Under the pieces are notes generated by a model. It was not told the DNA's origin, made no database searches, and saw only the letters and a program-made list of their open reading frames with translations. A DNA stretch of 41,195 nt from Caulobacter sp. (GTDB lineage: Bacteria > Pseudomonadota > Alphaproteobacteria > Caulobacterales > Caulobacteraceae), in NCBI GenBank assembly GCA_016125585.1, contig WGLL01000016.1, forward strand, positions 1 to 41,195. Direction: 5' to 3'. Below, in pieces: positions 16,466 to 25,811 of the stretch. A program made the position numbers and the translations under genes. The stretch's first letter is position 1. Each line of letters opens with the position of its first letter.

Positions 16466-18185
16466 CGACGGTCTCCAGGGTCAGAATGTCTGTTCCCTCG
16501 TCAAAGGATAGCACCTTCAGCCGCGCGCCTCTAGCGAAGAGGGTTTCCTGCTCATACTCGCCGCCGGCGGAGATCCGCGAGATGTCCAGGGCCGGAGCGC
16601 CGCGCCTGGCCAGGATGCGCAGAATGATCCCGTCCTCGTGCTTGTCGCGGAACCGCCGGGCCACGGCCAGGCTGGTCGAGGTGCTCATGAACCCGGGATC
16701 GAGGATCACATCGCCGGGCGCGATCGACTGGCCGGCCAGCGACTGCACCTGCGCCAGGGACGCCCCGCGCCACAGCTCCACATCGGTGGTCAGTCGCCGG
16801 CCCTGCAGGATGATGTCCAGCGCCGAGATGGTCTCGCGGTGCTGGCCGGCCACGCCGCCGCCGCCGCGCAGCCAGCTGTTGATCCCCTCATATCCGGGGT
16901 TTGTATAGACGGCCATCGCCTCGGTCAGGTCCGGCGGCAGGCGTCGCCAGGCCAGGGTCCCGGCCCGGGCGGCGTTCAGTTCCAGCGCCCCGTCGAGCGA
17001 GGTCCGGTAGCTCCAACTGGAACTGCCGCCGCCGACCGAGGTGTCGACCACCACATCGACCAGGCCCTCATCGGTCGCCGCCCGGCGGATATAGCGCCGC
17101 ACCAGCGCCGGCCGCGACACCCCGCCCCAGACCCAGCGGATCTCGTCGGGGTCGCGGAGCGCCACCCCGGCCAGTCCCAGCCCCTTGGCCCGCTCCGGCT
17201 TGACCGCCGAATCCGGTCCCCGCCGGGTGGGGAACAGGCGCGGCCCGATCGGGAAGGGATGGCCGCCCAGGTCGGTGAAGGCCTTGCGCTGGCCGGGCTC
17301 GATGTCGAACTGGCGGTAGAAGTCATCTTTCGCCGGCCGCCAGCTGGCGCGCAGATCCACCCTGCCGATCGGCCGGGGCGTGATCTCGGGCCGGCCGCCC
17401 TCGGCGACCTTGCCGACCCTGGCCACCACGGCCGACAGCTCCGGCGTCACCCCGTCCAGTCGCGCCTTTCCCGGGTTGTAGTTGAAGGTCGGGCCGATGC
17501 CGGTCTCGACAATGCTGCTCTCGCCGGTCCGGGGGTTGATCCACTCCTTCGGCGGGAACTTCACCGGCTCGGGCGTCACGCCCCAGCCGTTGCGCGCCAT
17601 CATCCGGGCGTTGACCTGCTGCGCGGTACAGCGGCAGCCATAGTCGCAGGGGCCATAGTGGGTCTCCCACCAGGGATCGTCGATCAGCAGGATGGTGCCG
17701 TGCCATTCCCGGTGCTGCAGGCGGGTGCGGCCGTCGCCGGCCTTGCCGCCCACCGCCACATAGCGAAGGAACGGGAAGGCCTTCTTGCTGGCCTGGGCGC
17801 GCTCCCAGCGGCCGGCGGCATAGGCCTGGCGCAGATTGACGTCGAAGATGGTTCTCAGACGCCGCGCAGAGCCCAGCTGCACCTCGCGCTCGAGCCCGGT
17901 CAGCGGATCGGTCATGGCCTTGCGGCCCCACCAGCCCTTGGCCCTCAGCAGCGGCTCCAGCTCACCGCGGAACTGCTCGAAGGAGCGCCCCTCGGCCAGC
18001 GCCTTGTCCACCCCCTCGCGCAGATCCTGCAGGACGTCGCGGCGCATGGCCTTGCCCACGGTGAAAGCCACCGCATGCTCCTCGGCCGAGACGTCCCGCC
18101 AGTCGAAGCTCTCGACCAGGCCCTTTGACCTGAAGAACTCGATCGCCTCCTGCGGCGGCAGCGGATTGAGGGTGATGTCGGCCAT
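16449..18185 (-). CDS. F: Head morphogenesis protein F fused to nuclease-like and ADP-ribosyltransferase-like domains
   Basis: 578 aa. Residues about 1-215 are the Mu F/SPP1 gp7 minor head domain (PQEAIEFFRSKG, LRTIFDVNLRQAYAAGR, THYGPCDYGCRCTAQQVNAR). Residues about 335-395 (LRDPDEIRWVWGG, VRRYIRRA, LVDVVVDTS) resemble the PBECR family of phage nuclease-like domains. Residues about 465-575 look like an R-S-E ADP-ribosyltransferase: Arg473 in ELWRGAS, STS at 501-503 (GFMSTSTS), and ExE Glu545/Glu547 in GGEYEQETLF. The ART would be carried in the capsid and could enter the host with DNA, as T4 Alt does. F identity is firm, the ART call good, the nuclease call moderate. Confidence 0.85.
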   Translation of the reverse strand: MADITLNPLPPQEAIEFFRSKGLVESFDWRDVSAEEHAVAFTVGKAMRRDVLQDLREGVDKALAEGRSFEQFRGELEPLLRAKGWWGRKAMTDPLTGLEREVQLGSARRLRTIFDVNLRQAYAAGRWERAQASKKAFPFLRYVAVGGKAGDGRTRLQHREWHGTILLIDDPWWETHYGPCDYGCRCTAQQVNARMMARNGWGVTPEPVKFPPKEWINPRTGESSIVETGIGPTFNYNPGKARLDGVTPELSAVVARVGKVAEGGRPEITPRPIGRVDLRASWRPAKDDFYRQFDIEPGQRKAFTDLGGHPFPIGPRLFPTRRGPDSAVKPERAKGLGLAGVALRDPDEIRWVWGGVSRPALVRRYIRRAATDEGLVDVVVDTSVGGGSSSWSYRTSLDGALELNAARAGTLAWRRLPPDLTEAMAVYTNPGYEGINSWLRGGGGVAGQHRETISALDIILQGRRLTTDVELWRGASLAQVQSLAGQSIAPGDVILDPGFMSTSTSLAVARRFRDKHEDGIILRILARRGAPALDISRISAGGEYEQETLFARGARLKVLSFDEGTDILTLETVVDRAP

Positions 18186-18191
18186 GGCCGG

Positions 18192-21100
18192 TCAGACAAC
18201 CCCCGACAGCAGCGCCAGCCGCGCCTTGGCCCAGGGCGTGAGATAGAGGTTGGCCAGCTGCGCGCCGCCGGCTGTGGTGAAGTGGGTGCCGGCGGTCAGG
18301 AACAGCACCACGCTATAGGCCGGATTGACCCATGACCCACTGCTGGGCACGGCCGCCGCTGAGGTTGCGTACTGCAGGATTTCATCGGCGCGCCAGTCGA
18401 TGACGAAGTCGATGCCCATGGCCTCATGGTTGGCGACCAGGTCAGCGTTCCAGGCATTGCGCTCCCGTTCCACCTGCAGGCTGTCGGTTGTGTAGGGAAG
18501 TCCGCCCGCGCCGGACCTGGGGATCATCGGCAGCCCGATGATCTTCACCTTGCTGGAGACCGCCTTGAGGCTGGCCAGATAGGCCAGATAGTCGACCTTC
18601 CAGGGCAGGTAGCTGTAGGGTCCGGGCGCGACGTCATCACGCCAGCGCGGCCACTCGTTGGCGCCGGCCAGGGCGAACAGCCAGATCTCCTCATAGCCGG
18701 CCCGGTCCGCAGCGATGATCTGGCTGATCAGCCAGGTCTTTCGCGCCTCCCAGGCGGCCAGGTCCGAGCCCCCGACAGCATCAATATCGCCATGCAGATG
18801 CGGGGTGATCGATGTGTCCAGGCACATTGCCCAGAAAGGGCTCTCGGCATTCGCTGTCAGGCTGTCGCAGAGGCCGAAGGCGCGGGCCTTGCGCAGACCG
18901 GCGCGGGAACCACAGAGGGCAAGTGTCTCGCGACCGTGCTGGTCGGCCTGGGCGATCTTGTCAGCCGAGACCGCCACCGGCGCGAAGGCCGCGCCGTCCA
19001 GGTAGCCGACAAACTTGTTGGTCAGCGACCGCTTGGTGGTCCCGTTATAGGCCCCGATGATCAGAGCCCGGGCGTCGAAAGTGGTCCACGCCCCGGTGTC
19101 CTTGTAGAGCGGCACCCCGTTCAGATAGGGGATCATCTCGCCGTTCTTCACCGTGAAGAAGAATGAGGTGAAGCCCTGACCAATGACGTTGAAGGCCGAT
19201 TTGGTGACCATCACCGACAGCGTCGGCGAGATATAGGGCAGGCCCGTGTTGGTCACGCCGACCAGGCCATGGTCAGAGCCAGATCCGACCGCCCGGTACT
19301 TCCATGACAGGGCGGAGCCATAGGTCGTGGCCGGGACGGCGGTCGCGCTCATCCAGATGCCCAGGGTGGCTTCCGAATAGCTGACCAGCGCCGCCTGCAG
19401 CTGCACCAGAATACCGTCGATCATGGTCCGATGGTCGATGGCATAGGTCGAGGTGAACGGGATCGAGCCCTTGTAGGCGGTGACCCGCTTGCCGTGGCCG
19501 TCCATCGCCGCCAGCTCGGCGAGCGTGGTCGGCAGGGTGTCGCCGCCAAGAGAGTCGTAGAACTGCACCGCATAGACGGCTGCGACGCCATCGGTGTTGG
19601 GCGAGCCGGACGAGATGTTGATGTCGAAATTCTTGGTGACGTTGTCATAGCCGGTGATCACCGGCGAATCCTGCGCGGTCCAGGCGCCCGTGGCGGCGAA
19701 AGCCGTGTAGCTGCCGCCAACATTGTTGCCGCCGATGCGCCAGGCTGTGGCGCCGCTGATCCACAGCCACCGGGCGCGGGCGCGGTAGTCGTCGGTCGGC
19801 AGATCGTCGTCCAGGAAACGCCAGAACACATACTGCTGGCGATCAGCGGTCGAGGTCAGGCGCATGGCGTTATGGCCGCCATCGGGATCGACAATCCCCG
19901 GGTCGCTGGTGATCGCCGCAGGGGTCGCATTGCCTTCCTCGTCGACGAAAGAGAAGGGGTTCCACAGCAGATTCAGCGTCGGCAGGGCGGCGGCCCGCTC
20001 GTTGTAGAGCAGCCGTCCGTCCCACTCCTGGGCGTTGACGCCCCACAGGTTGACGGTGAACTCGGCCGGCATCGGCGTGACCACCGAGGGCAGGCGTCGC
20101 AGCGCCCGGATGGCGGCGATCTTCTGGCCCTCGGAGCCGAACAGACCAACGCCCAGGAAGTCGGCGCCGGCCCCGTTGCGGCGGTAGTGATAGACGCCCC
20201 GGCCATACAGCTGCTCGACGGCGAAGCGGACGCCATCGTCAACGCCAGCGATTCCGGCTGCCTTGGTAGGGTAGACCGGGATCATTCCGGCGGCGACGTT
20301 GTCGCCGGCGGTAGCAGCCGCCGTGGCGATGTCTCCCAGTCCTTCGGTCCGGGCCAGCTCGATGTCGGCTAGCGCGGCGGCCCCGGCCGCAACAACCGGG
20401 GCTGTTGTCGCGGCCTCGGCTCCAGCGATCGTCGCCAGCGCGAGATCGGCGCGATCATCCAGCGCCGTCAGCTGCGTCCCGCCTTCCGCCTCGACGGCCG
20501 ACACCTGGACGCCGCCCTCGGCGGTAACGGCGGCGACCTGTGTCGCCCCTTCGTCCTGGACCGCCTGTACCTGCGTCGCGCCGGCGCCGCCGACCGAGGC
20601 GATCTGCGCCGCGCCCTCATCTTGGATCGCCTGCACCTGGGCCGTTCCGGCCGCGCCGACCGCCGCCACCTGGGCTGCGCCTTCGATCTGGATGTCCCCG
20701 ATCTCGGTGTCGCCGGCGGCGCCGACCGCGCTGAGCGATGTCGCCAGCTGGGCGGCCAGGCTGTCGAGCGTCGCCGCCCCATAGGCCGCCACCTCGCCCT
20801 GCCAGAAGGCGATCATGTCGGCATGGGTCGCGTCGGCCGCCAGATCCCCGGCGGCGATCAGCTCCTGCAGCATGGTCAGCGGCGGCGCGCCGGCATAGCG
20901 CACCACCACCACGCCTTCAGTCGGCTCCAGCTTCAACACCACCGCGCCAAGGCCCGGCCGCACCCGCCGCAGGCTGAACTCCGATGACAGTAGCGGGGTC
21001 AGGCCCTCGCTGGTGACCTCGGCGACAACATGGATCAGATCCAGCGCCGCGACGCTCTCATCGGGCAGCAGGGCGGCGGTGTCCTCGCTGGTCAGGTTGA

Positions 21101-21332
21101 AGGCCACCCGGCCGAGGGTGCGGTTGACCCCGGTCACGGTCAGCAGCACCTCGCCCTCGGCGGTCAGCACCCGCTGCTCGAACAGCCGGCCGTCCAGGTC
21201 CTGCGGGATCTCCGGCCCGGACTCCTGCGCCTGGGTCAGATTCAGCACCAGGCCGGCGGCATAGCCGGCATAGCCCAGGAAGCTGCCGTCCTGGCGATAG
21301 AAGGGCAGCTCGGCCACGATCTGGCTGGTCAT
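18192..21332 (-). CDS. Large tail-fibre-like protein with helical repeats and SGNH hydrolase-like C-terminus
   Basis: 1046 aa, the longest gene here. The N-terminus (about 1-170) is beta-rich and looks like a baseplate- or tail-attachment domain. Residues about 200-300 contain about seven imperfect 11- to 13-residue units of the type AQVQAIQDEGAAQI/ VAAVGAAGT, a probable trimeric shaft. The middle has a LamG-like beta-sandwich character (NKFVGYLDGAAFAPVAVSADKIAQ). The C-terminal ~230 residues resemble an SGNH/GDSL esterase: Ser824 in GLCDSLTAN, Asn892 in AGANEW, His1017 in GTHFTTAGG; the usual Asp three before His is absent. Proposed role: receptor binding or deacetylation of surface polysaccharide. 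It lies between portal and F, an unusual place for a fibre. Confidence 0.75.
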   Translation of the reverse strand: MTSQIVAELPFYRQDGSFLGYAGYAAGLVLNLTQAQESGPEIPQDLDGRLFEQRVLTAEGEVLLTVTGVNRTLGRVAFNLTSEDTAALLPDESVAALDLIHVVAEVTSEGLTPLLSSEFSLRRVRPGLGAVVLKLEPTEGVVVVRYAGAPPLTMLQELIAAGDLAADATHADMIAFWQGEVAAYGAATLDSLAAQLATSLSAVGAAGDTEIGDIQIEGAAQVAAVGAAGTAQVQAIQDEGAAQIASVGGAGATQVQAVQDEGATQVAAVTAEGGVQVSAVEAEGGTQLTALDDRADLALATIAGAEAATTAPVVAAGAAALADIELARTEGLGDIATAAATAGDNVAAGMIPVYPTKAAGIAGVDDGVRFAVEQLYGRGVYHYRRNGAGADFLGVGLFGSEGQKIAAIRALRRLPSVVTPMPAEFTVNLWGVNAQEWDGRLLYNERAAALPTLNLLWNPFSFVDEEGNATPAAITSDPGIVDPDGGHNAMRLTSTADRQQYVFWRFLDDDLPTDDYRARARWLWISGATAWRIGGNNVGGSYTAFAATGAWTAQDSPVITGYDNVTKNFDINISSGSPNTDGVAAVYAVQFYDSLGGDTLPTTLAELAAMDGHGKRVTAYKGSIPFTSTYAIDHRTMIDGILVQLQAALVSYSEATLGIWMSATAVPATTYGSALSWKYRAVGSGSDHGLVGVTNTGLPYISPTLSVMVTKSAFNVIGQGFTSFFFTVKNGEMIPYLNGVPLYKDTGAWTTFDARALIIGAYNGTTKRSLTNKFVGYLDGAAFAPVAVSADKIAQADQHGRETLALCGSRAGLRKARAFGLCDSLTANAESPFWAMCLDTSITPHLHGDIDAVGGSDLAAWEARKTWLISQIIAADRAGYEEIWLFALAGANEWPRWRDDVAPGPYSYLPWKVDYLAYLASLKAVSSKVKIIGLPMIPRSGAGGLPYTTDSLQVERERNAWNADLVANHEAMGIDFVIDWRADEILQYATSAAAVPSSGSWVNPAYSVVLFLTAGTHFTTAGGAQLANLYLTPWAKARLALLSGVV

Positions 21333-22966
21333 TGGTCGGTTCCGTTGTCGCGGGTGGGTTGGCCGCTCGCGCCGGCCAGGAAGGTGGTGAAGGTCGCCTG
21401 GCCCAGCCGCTCGGCCACCGGTCCGGTCCCTTCGCCGTCGATCAGCTCGGCGAGCCGCGCCCGGAAGGTCTCCAGATCTCCGGCCTCATCGAGCAGGGCC
21501 AGGGCGGCGCTGGCGATCGGCCTGGCGAACCAGTCGCCATCGCCGGCCAGCTCGTCGGCCAGGGCGGCGATCGTGTCGTCGTCGTCACCCTCGTCCTGGG
21601 CTGCGGCGGCGGCCGGGTCGCTCGCCCTGTCCTTGCCGCCTGAGAAGCCCTTAGAAGCCTCAGGAGCGGCTTGGGCGCCCTTCTTGGGCGACGGGAGCGC
21701 CCCGGGGGCCGCAGGCGGCTCCTGAGAAGGCTGTGGCGCGGTCAGCAGCTTGGCGCCCGCCTTGGGTTCAGGCAGGCCGAGGCGGTCGCGGATGACCGAC
21801 TCCTCGACCTCAAGTCCCAGGGGCACATAGATCTGCAGAGCGTCGGCCAGCAGCTTCAGATCGACCGCGTCCTCCAGCCCGATGCAGATCCTCGGATAGC
21901 CCTTCTGCGGGCCATAGTTGAGATCGACCATCGGCCGGACCAGCTGGATGTTGAGGGTGGTGGCCAGCTGGTCGGCGTCGGCGTCGCGGATGTCCTCGCG
22001 CACGTCGCTGTGTTCGGTGCCGGAGCCCAGCTTGCCGGGCACCGCGTCGGTGGTCGCCGTCTGGCCCAGGACCAGCTTCGACATCTGCTGGTCCATCTTG
22101 TCGAACAGCTTCTCGAACATTTCGGGGCCGGCGTTCCCGGCGCCCTCGATCAGCTCGATCATCATCGACTGCGGGATGACGGCGGCGGCGTCCGACCCCA
22201 TGTCGGCGACCGCCGCCATCAGGGTGGCGATCTCGGCAGTGGTCGCCCCCGGCCCGTATTTGCCGATCCGCATCGGCATCCCGTAGACCTCGGCGAAAGC
22301 CACCCAGTCCTTGGTCGCGTAGTTCTTGAACATCCAAGACCAGGCCGCCGGCCGGGCCAGGCCGCCCCGGATCGGCAGACCCGACTTGGCCGGGTGTTCA
22401 TGGACCAGATACTTGAACGGCGTCAGGGGCTGACCCCGGGTCGCTTCACCGCGCAGCGACAGGGTCCGGCCATCGACCGGGTCGATGTCGAACCACCGCT
22501 GATCGACCCGCTCCAGCCGCTCGGGCATCCACTGGCCGCCGGAGGTGTCCCAGATGATCTCGGTGACCGAGAAGCCTTTGCCCAGCGCATCCAGAATGTC
22601 GAAGTTTTCGGCCCTCAGGGCGTCGCGCTTCAGGAAGGTCTCGATGAAGTCGGCGATCTCGATGTCGCGGGCGCTGTCGCTGGCCGCCTCGACCCGGAAC
22701 GGCAGGCGGGTCACCGCCCGCTTGCGGGTGCCCAGCACCGACAGATAGTGGGCGTCGCGCTCCTCCATCTGCTCGGCCAGCTCAAGGTAGGACTGGACGT
22801 CCATCCCCTCGGCCGCGCGCAGGATGCCGGCCAGGCGCTGCGGCGTCAGGCCATTGGCCGGCTGGCCGGTCCATACCGAGCGCATGCCGCTGGTCTGGGC
22901 AACCGCCTCGGTGGTCTTCAGGGCGGCGGTCGAGACCGGCCGGCCCAGGTGATCATAGAGCGGCAT
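21329..22966 (-). CDS. Portal protein, Mu gp29-like (DUF935)
   Basis: 545 aa from ATG at 22966 (TGATG overlap with terminase; AGAGGA upstream). PLYDHLGRPV, LAGILRAAEGMDVQSYLELAEQMEERDAHYLSVLGTRKRAV and LDALGKGFSVTEIIWDTSGGQW are the DUF935 portal pattern, and VYGMPMRIGKYG and LGQTATTD follow. The last 150 residues are Pro/Ala/Asp-rich and then helical. It forms the dodecameric DNA port of the head. Confidence 0.95.
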   Translation of the reverse strand: MPLYDHLGRPVSTAALKTTEAVAQTSGMRSVWTGQPANGLTPQRLAGILRAAEGMDVQSYLELAEQMEERDAHYLSVLGTRKRAVTRLPFRVEAASDSARDIEIADFIETFLKRDALRAENFDILDALGKGFSVTEIIWDTSGGQWMPERLERVDQRWFDIDPVDGRTLSLRGEATRGQPLTPFKYLVHEHPAKSGLPIRGGLARPAAWSWMFKNYATKDWVAFAEVYGMPMRIGKYGPGATTAEIATLMAAVADMGSDAAAVIPQSMMIELIEGAGNAGPEMFEKLFDKMDQQMSKLVLGQTATTDAVPGKLGSGTEHSDVREDIRDADADQLATTLNIQLVRPMVDLNYGPQKGYPRICIGLEDAVDLKLLADALQIYVPLGLEVEESVIRDRLGLPEPKAGAKLLTAPQPSQEPPAAPGALPSPKKGAQAAPEASKGFSGGKDRASDPAAAAAQDEGDDDDTIAALADELAGDGDWFARPIASAALALLDEAGDLETFRARLAELIDGEGTGPVAERLGQATFTTFLAGASGQPTRDNGTDQ

Positions 22967-24618
22967 CAAAAGGTTCCTCTGGCCGGGAAGCGCCGGTCGC
23001 TGTCGCCGGCGAAGGCGCCGCCATGGCGGTTGCGGAAGTCGTCGGGCTCGCCGGCGCCGTGGGTCGCCAGGGCGCCGCCGGTCGAGACCCGGTGATAGGC
23101 ATACTCGACCACCTCGCCCCGGCTGGCCGCGTCGGCCAGGGCCAGGGCGGGGGCGAAGTCGCCGTGGCGAGGCAGGCCGTCGGCCCCGGTGGTGCGCTTG
23201 TCGCGGGGCACCATCGGCACCCCCCGGATCAGCACGATCTGGCGCAGGTCATCGACCAGGTCGATGTGGGCCGGGATCGCCATCTCGCGATCCTCGAAGG
23301 CCGCCTTCATCGGCGGCATATGTTCCAGGTACCAGGCCTGGCTCAGCTTCACCTGCTCGATCAGATCGCCGCCGAACCGCTGGGCGGTGACCTGGGCCAG
23401 GTAGGAGCCGTTTCCGGTGGCGTCCAGCTTGCCGCCGCCGAACCGGGGCAGGCGCTCGGTGGTGTAGATCACGACCTGCTTTTGCTGTTCGTGAGGCACC
23501 CCGCGCATCTCGATCACGAAGGGCACGCGCCGGGTCAGCATCCGCTCGATGCAGATCGGCACATAGAGCGAGGCGTCGCCGGTCAGGGCGAAGTCCTGGC
23601 CGAAGAAGTGGCGCAGGTTGGGGTCTAGCTTCTCCAGCTCCGGCCCGACCTGCTGCTCCAGGAAGGCGTCGACATAGCTCCGCCGCTCGGCCTCCGGCTT
23701 CATCTCGAAATCGGGACCGACATGCAGCCGCAGCACCGGACCGGGCGAGGTCGAACAGGCCTCGATCAGGGCGCGGGTCAGATAGACGCCGCTGCCCTGG
23801 CTGGGAACGCAGTCCAGCTCCTCGGCCGCGCCGGCCCCGTAGAAGCGCCGGGTGCTGGTGCGGAAGGCCGCCTCGGCCTCCGGCGACCAGACCTTGCCGG
23901 TCATCAGGCAGATGCGTTGATAGAGGCCCTGCTCCAGGGCGTCGTCGAAGGTGCAGCGAACCGCGACCCCCGGCCGCTTCCCGGCCCGGACGTCGTTGAG
24001 CAGGATGTTGAACGGGTTATCGACCCCGTTGTGGGTCGAGATGACCAGCACCTTGCCGCCCCAGATCAGGAGCGCCATGGCCGCCTTCAGCAGGGCGTCG
24101 GGCTCATCATGGAAGGCGAACTCGTCCAGGATCACATAGCCCTGGCGACCGCGCAGCGAGCGCGGCCGGCTGGACAGTGCGACGATCTCGAAGCCCGAGG
24201 CGAAGCGGATGCGGAAGGCCTGGATCTGGCGATCATGGTCGCCATCGTCGAAGAAGAACTCCCCGACATCGGTGCAGGCCGGCATGAAGGCCTTGGCCCA
24301 CATGGCGCAGGTGTCGATGAACTCCCGCGCCATGTCGAGGTTGTAGCCGATGTAGAGGCAGTCCATCCCGCCCGAGGCCTTCTCGGCCCCGGCGGTCAGC
24401 ACCGCGTCCGCCCCGATCGCCCAGGTGAAGCCCACCCGCCGGCTCTTGTCGGAGACCACCAGCTGGTTGCTGGCCGTCGCCATCAGCAGCGCCTTCTGCG
24501 AGGGCATCAGGACGTCGGGCAATTCCTTGCCGGCCAGCTGGGCGGGCAGGTTCTGCGTCGCCTCGCGGCGCAGCTCCGCCCACTTCTCCTCGCTCAGCGG
24601 TTCGGCGTCATAGGCCAT
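22966..24618 (-). CDS. Terminase large subunit, Mu gp28-like
   Basis: 550 aa. Walker A-like SDKSRRVGFT (56-65) and Walker B VILDEFAFH (162-170) define the packaging ATPase. The C-terminal nuclease half begins at FFGQDFALTGDASLYV, with Asp residues typical of RNase-H-fold terminase nucleases. Mu-like terminases package by headful with host DNA attached at the ends. Its start abuts the stop of the small subunit. Confidence 0.95.
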   Translation of the reverse strand: MAYDAEPLSEEKWAELRREATQNLPAQLAGKELPDVLMPSQKALLMATASNQLVVSDKSRRVGFTWAIGADAVLTAGAEKASGGMDCLYIGYNLDMAREFIDTCAMWAKAFMPACTDVGEFFFDDGDHDRQIQAFRIRFASGFEIVALSSRPRSLRGRQGYVILDEFAFHDEPDALLKAAMALLIWGGKVLVISTHNGVDNPFNILLNDVRAGKRPGVAVRCTFDDALEQGLYQRICLMTGKVWSPEAEAAFRTSTRRFYGAGAAEELDCVPSQGSGVYLTRALIEACSTSPGPVLRLHVGPDFEMKPEAERRSYVDAFLEQQVGPELEKLDPNLRHFFGQDFALTGDASLYVPICIERMLTRRVPFVIEMRGVPHEQQKQVVIYTTERLPRFGGGKLDATGNGSYLAQVTAQRFGGDLIEQVKLSQAWYLEHMPPMKAAFEDREMAIPAHIDLVDDLRQIVLIRGVPMVPRDKRTTGADGLPRHGDFAPALALADAASRGEVVEYAYHRVSTGGALATHGAGEPDDFRNRHGGAFAGDSDRRFPARGTF

Positions 24619-25208
24619 CAGGGCTTGATCCCGAGGATTTCCGCCTTGATCTCGTCAATGGTCTTGCGGGTCAGACCGCCGGCCCGTTTGGCCACGGCCT
24701 CGACCGCCTGGGCGGCGTCTTCCTGGGCCTGCCGCTTGGCCTCCGCCCGCAGCTTCAGGCTCCGGTCGGCGTCCATCCGTTGGGCGCTGACCAGCCGCTG
24801 CAGCACCAGCGACAGCTCCTTGGCCTCGCCGGCGTCCATCTCCACCGGTTGCCCGTCATCATCGAGCGGACGTTCGGTCTGCAGCCGCAGGATCGCACCC
24901 TGCAGAATGCGCATATTGGCCCGGGCGACCCGCTCGTCGGTCGCCTCGCCGAACTCCTCGACCAGGAAGCGGGCGGTGTGCTCGGCTCGCCGCATCTCCT
25001 CGCCGATCTCGGCCATGGTCTTGACGTGTCGGCCGATCGCCGACCGCGAGACATCGGCGCCCAGGTTGGACAGGTGCTCATGGATCTCTGTCACAGTCCG
25101 GCCGCGCCGGCGCAGATCCGCCAGCACCGACTGCAGCCGGGGGTCCAGCCGATCAATGCTGGAGGGCTGGCGCTTCTTGCGCGGCTTGGTCGGAACAGCG
25201 GGCGCCAT
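24618..25208 (-). CDS. Terminase small subunit, Mu gp27-like (DUF3486)
   Basis: 196 aa from ATG at 25208. RKKRQPSSIDRLDPRLQSVLADLRRRGRTVTEIHEHLSNLGADVSRSAIGRHVK is the DUF3486 N-terminal DNA-binding signature. A coiled-coil middle follows. An upstream in-frame extension overlaps the previous gene and was rejected. Confidence 0.93.
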   Translation of the reverse strand: MAPAVPTKPRKKRQPSSIDRLDPRLQSVLADLRRRGRTVTEIHEHLSNLGADVSRSAIGRHVKTMAEIGEEMRRAEHTARFLVEEFGEATDERVARANMRILQGAILRLQTERPLDDDGQPVEMDAGEAKELSLVLQRLVSAQRMDADRSLKLRAEAKRQAQEDAAQAVEAVAKRAGGLTRKTIDEIKAEILGIKP

Positions 25209-25212
25209 GGGG

Positions 25213-25515
25213 TCAGACCCCCAGCGACGGCTTGGCCACGCCATCGACGCTGACGCGGCCCTCGGCCACGGCGACCCCGTGCTTGGTGATGGTGGCGACC
25301 ATCAGCTTGTCCTGGAACAGATCCACCAGGACGCAGGTCTTCTGCTCCAGCTCGCGAATGAACCGGCGGACCGCCGCCCGGTCCAGGTCCACCCGTTCGC
25401 CGATGGCCAGCAGGCCACGCTCAATGATGCTCTCGCTGCCGGCACCGCCGTTCTCGATCAGCAGCCGCAGAACGATCAGCCGGCGCTCGGCCTCGACCAG
25501 GTCGCGATAGCTCAT
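25213..25515 (-). CDS. Mu gp26-like protein (VpaChn25_0724 family)
   Basis: 100 aa. SYRDLVEAERRLIVLRLLIENGGAGSESII, then VDLDRAAVRRFIRELEQKTCVLVDLFQDKLMVATITKHGVAVAEGRV, match a conserved winged-helix-like Mu family placed just before the small terminase. Function unknown. Confidence 0.88.
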   Translation of the reverse strand: MSYRDLVEAERRLIVLRLLIENGGAGSESIIERGLLAIGERVDLDRAAVRRFIRELEQKTCVLVDLFQDKLMVATITKHGVAVAEGRVSVDGVAKPSLGV

Positions 25516-25811
25516 GATGCCGCCCTCATCAGATGCCCTTCGATCCGGGTGACCCCGGCCTGGGTCAGGGCGGCGGTCTTCTCCAGCCCGCGCAGTTCAG
25601 CGGTCAGCTTGGCGACGTCGGCCCGGGTGGCCACGTTCTTCATTCCCGATTCCAGAGACGTGACCCGGGTGCCGAGGCTTTCGATGTCGTCGGCCATTTC
25701 CTTGGCGGCGTCGGTCTCGCGCCAGCGACCGTTGCGCAGGGCGACCAGGCCGGCGATCGCCACAGCGACCACGGCCACGGCCAGGCTCAGGTAAGGCAAG
25801 GCTTCACTCAC
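25512..25811 (-). CDS. Mu gp25-like membrane protein (DUF2730)
   Basis: 99 aa. One N-terminal transmembrane helix (YLSLAVAVVAVAIAGLVAL) is followed by a coiled coil (MADDIESLGTRVTSLESGMKNVATRADVAKLTAELRGLEK), the DUF2730 layout. It overlaps the spanin gene upstream and gp26 downstream by ATGA. Possibly lysis-related by position. Confidence 0.85.
   Translation of the reverse strand: MSEALPYLSLAVAVVAVAIAGLVALRNGRWRETDAAKEMADDIESLGTRVTSLESGMKNVATRADVAKLTAELRGLEKTAALTQAGVTRIEGHLMRAAS

Noticed and set aside
14980..16908. 642-aa plus-strand open frame over protease and F
   Set aside because: Low-complexity Gly/Arg translation antisense to recognised Mu I and F genes.
16638..18128. 496-aa plus-strand open frame over F
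   Set aside because: Antisense of the F gene; no motif and shadow-type composition.
20440..20715. Tandem DNA repeats possibly forming a CRISPR or minisatellite
   Set aside because: The periodicity is in-frame and encodes the helical repeat shaft of the fibre protein.
23722..25794. 690-aa plus-strand open frame over terminase genes
   Set aside because: Antisense of gp25-gp28 homologues, which have strong family signatures.
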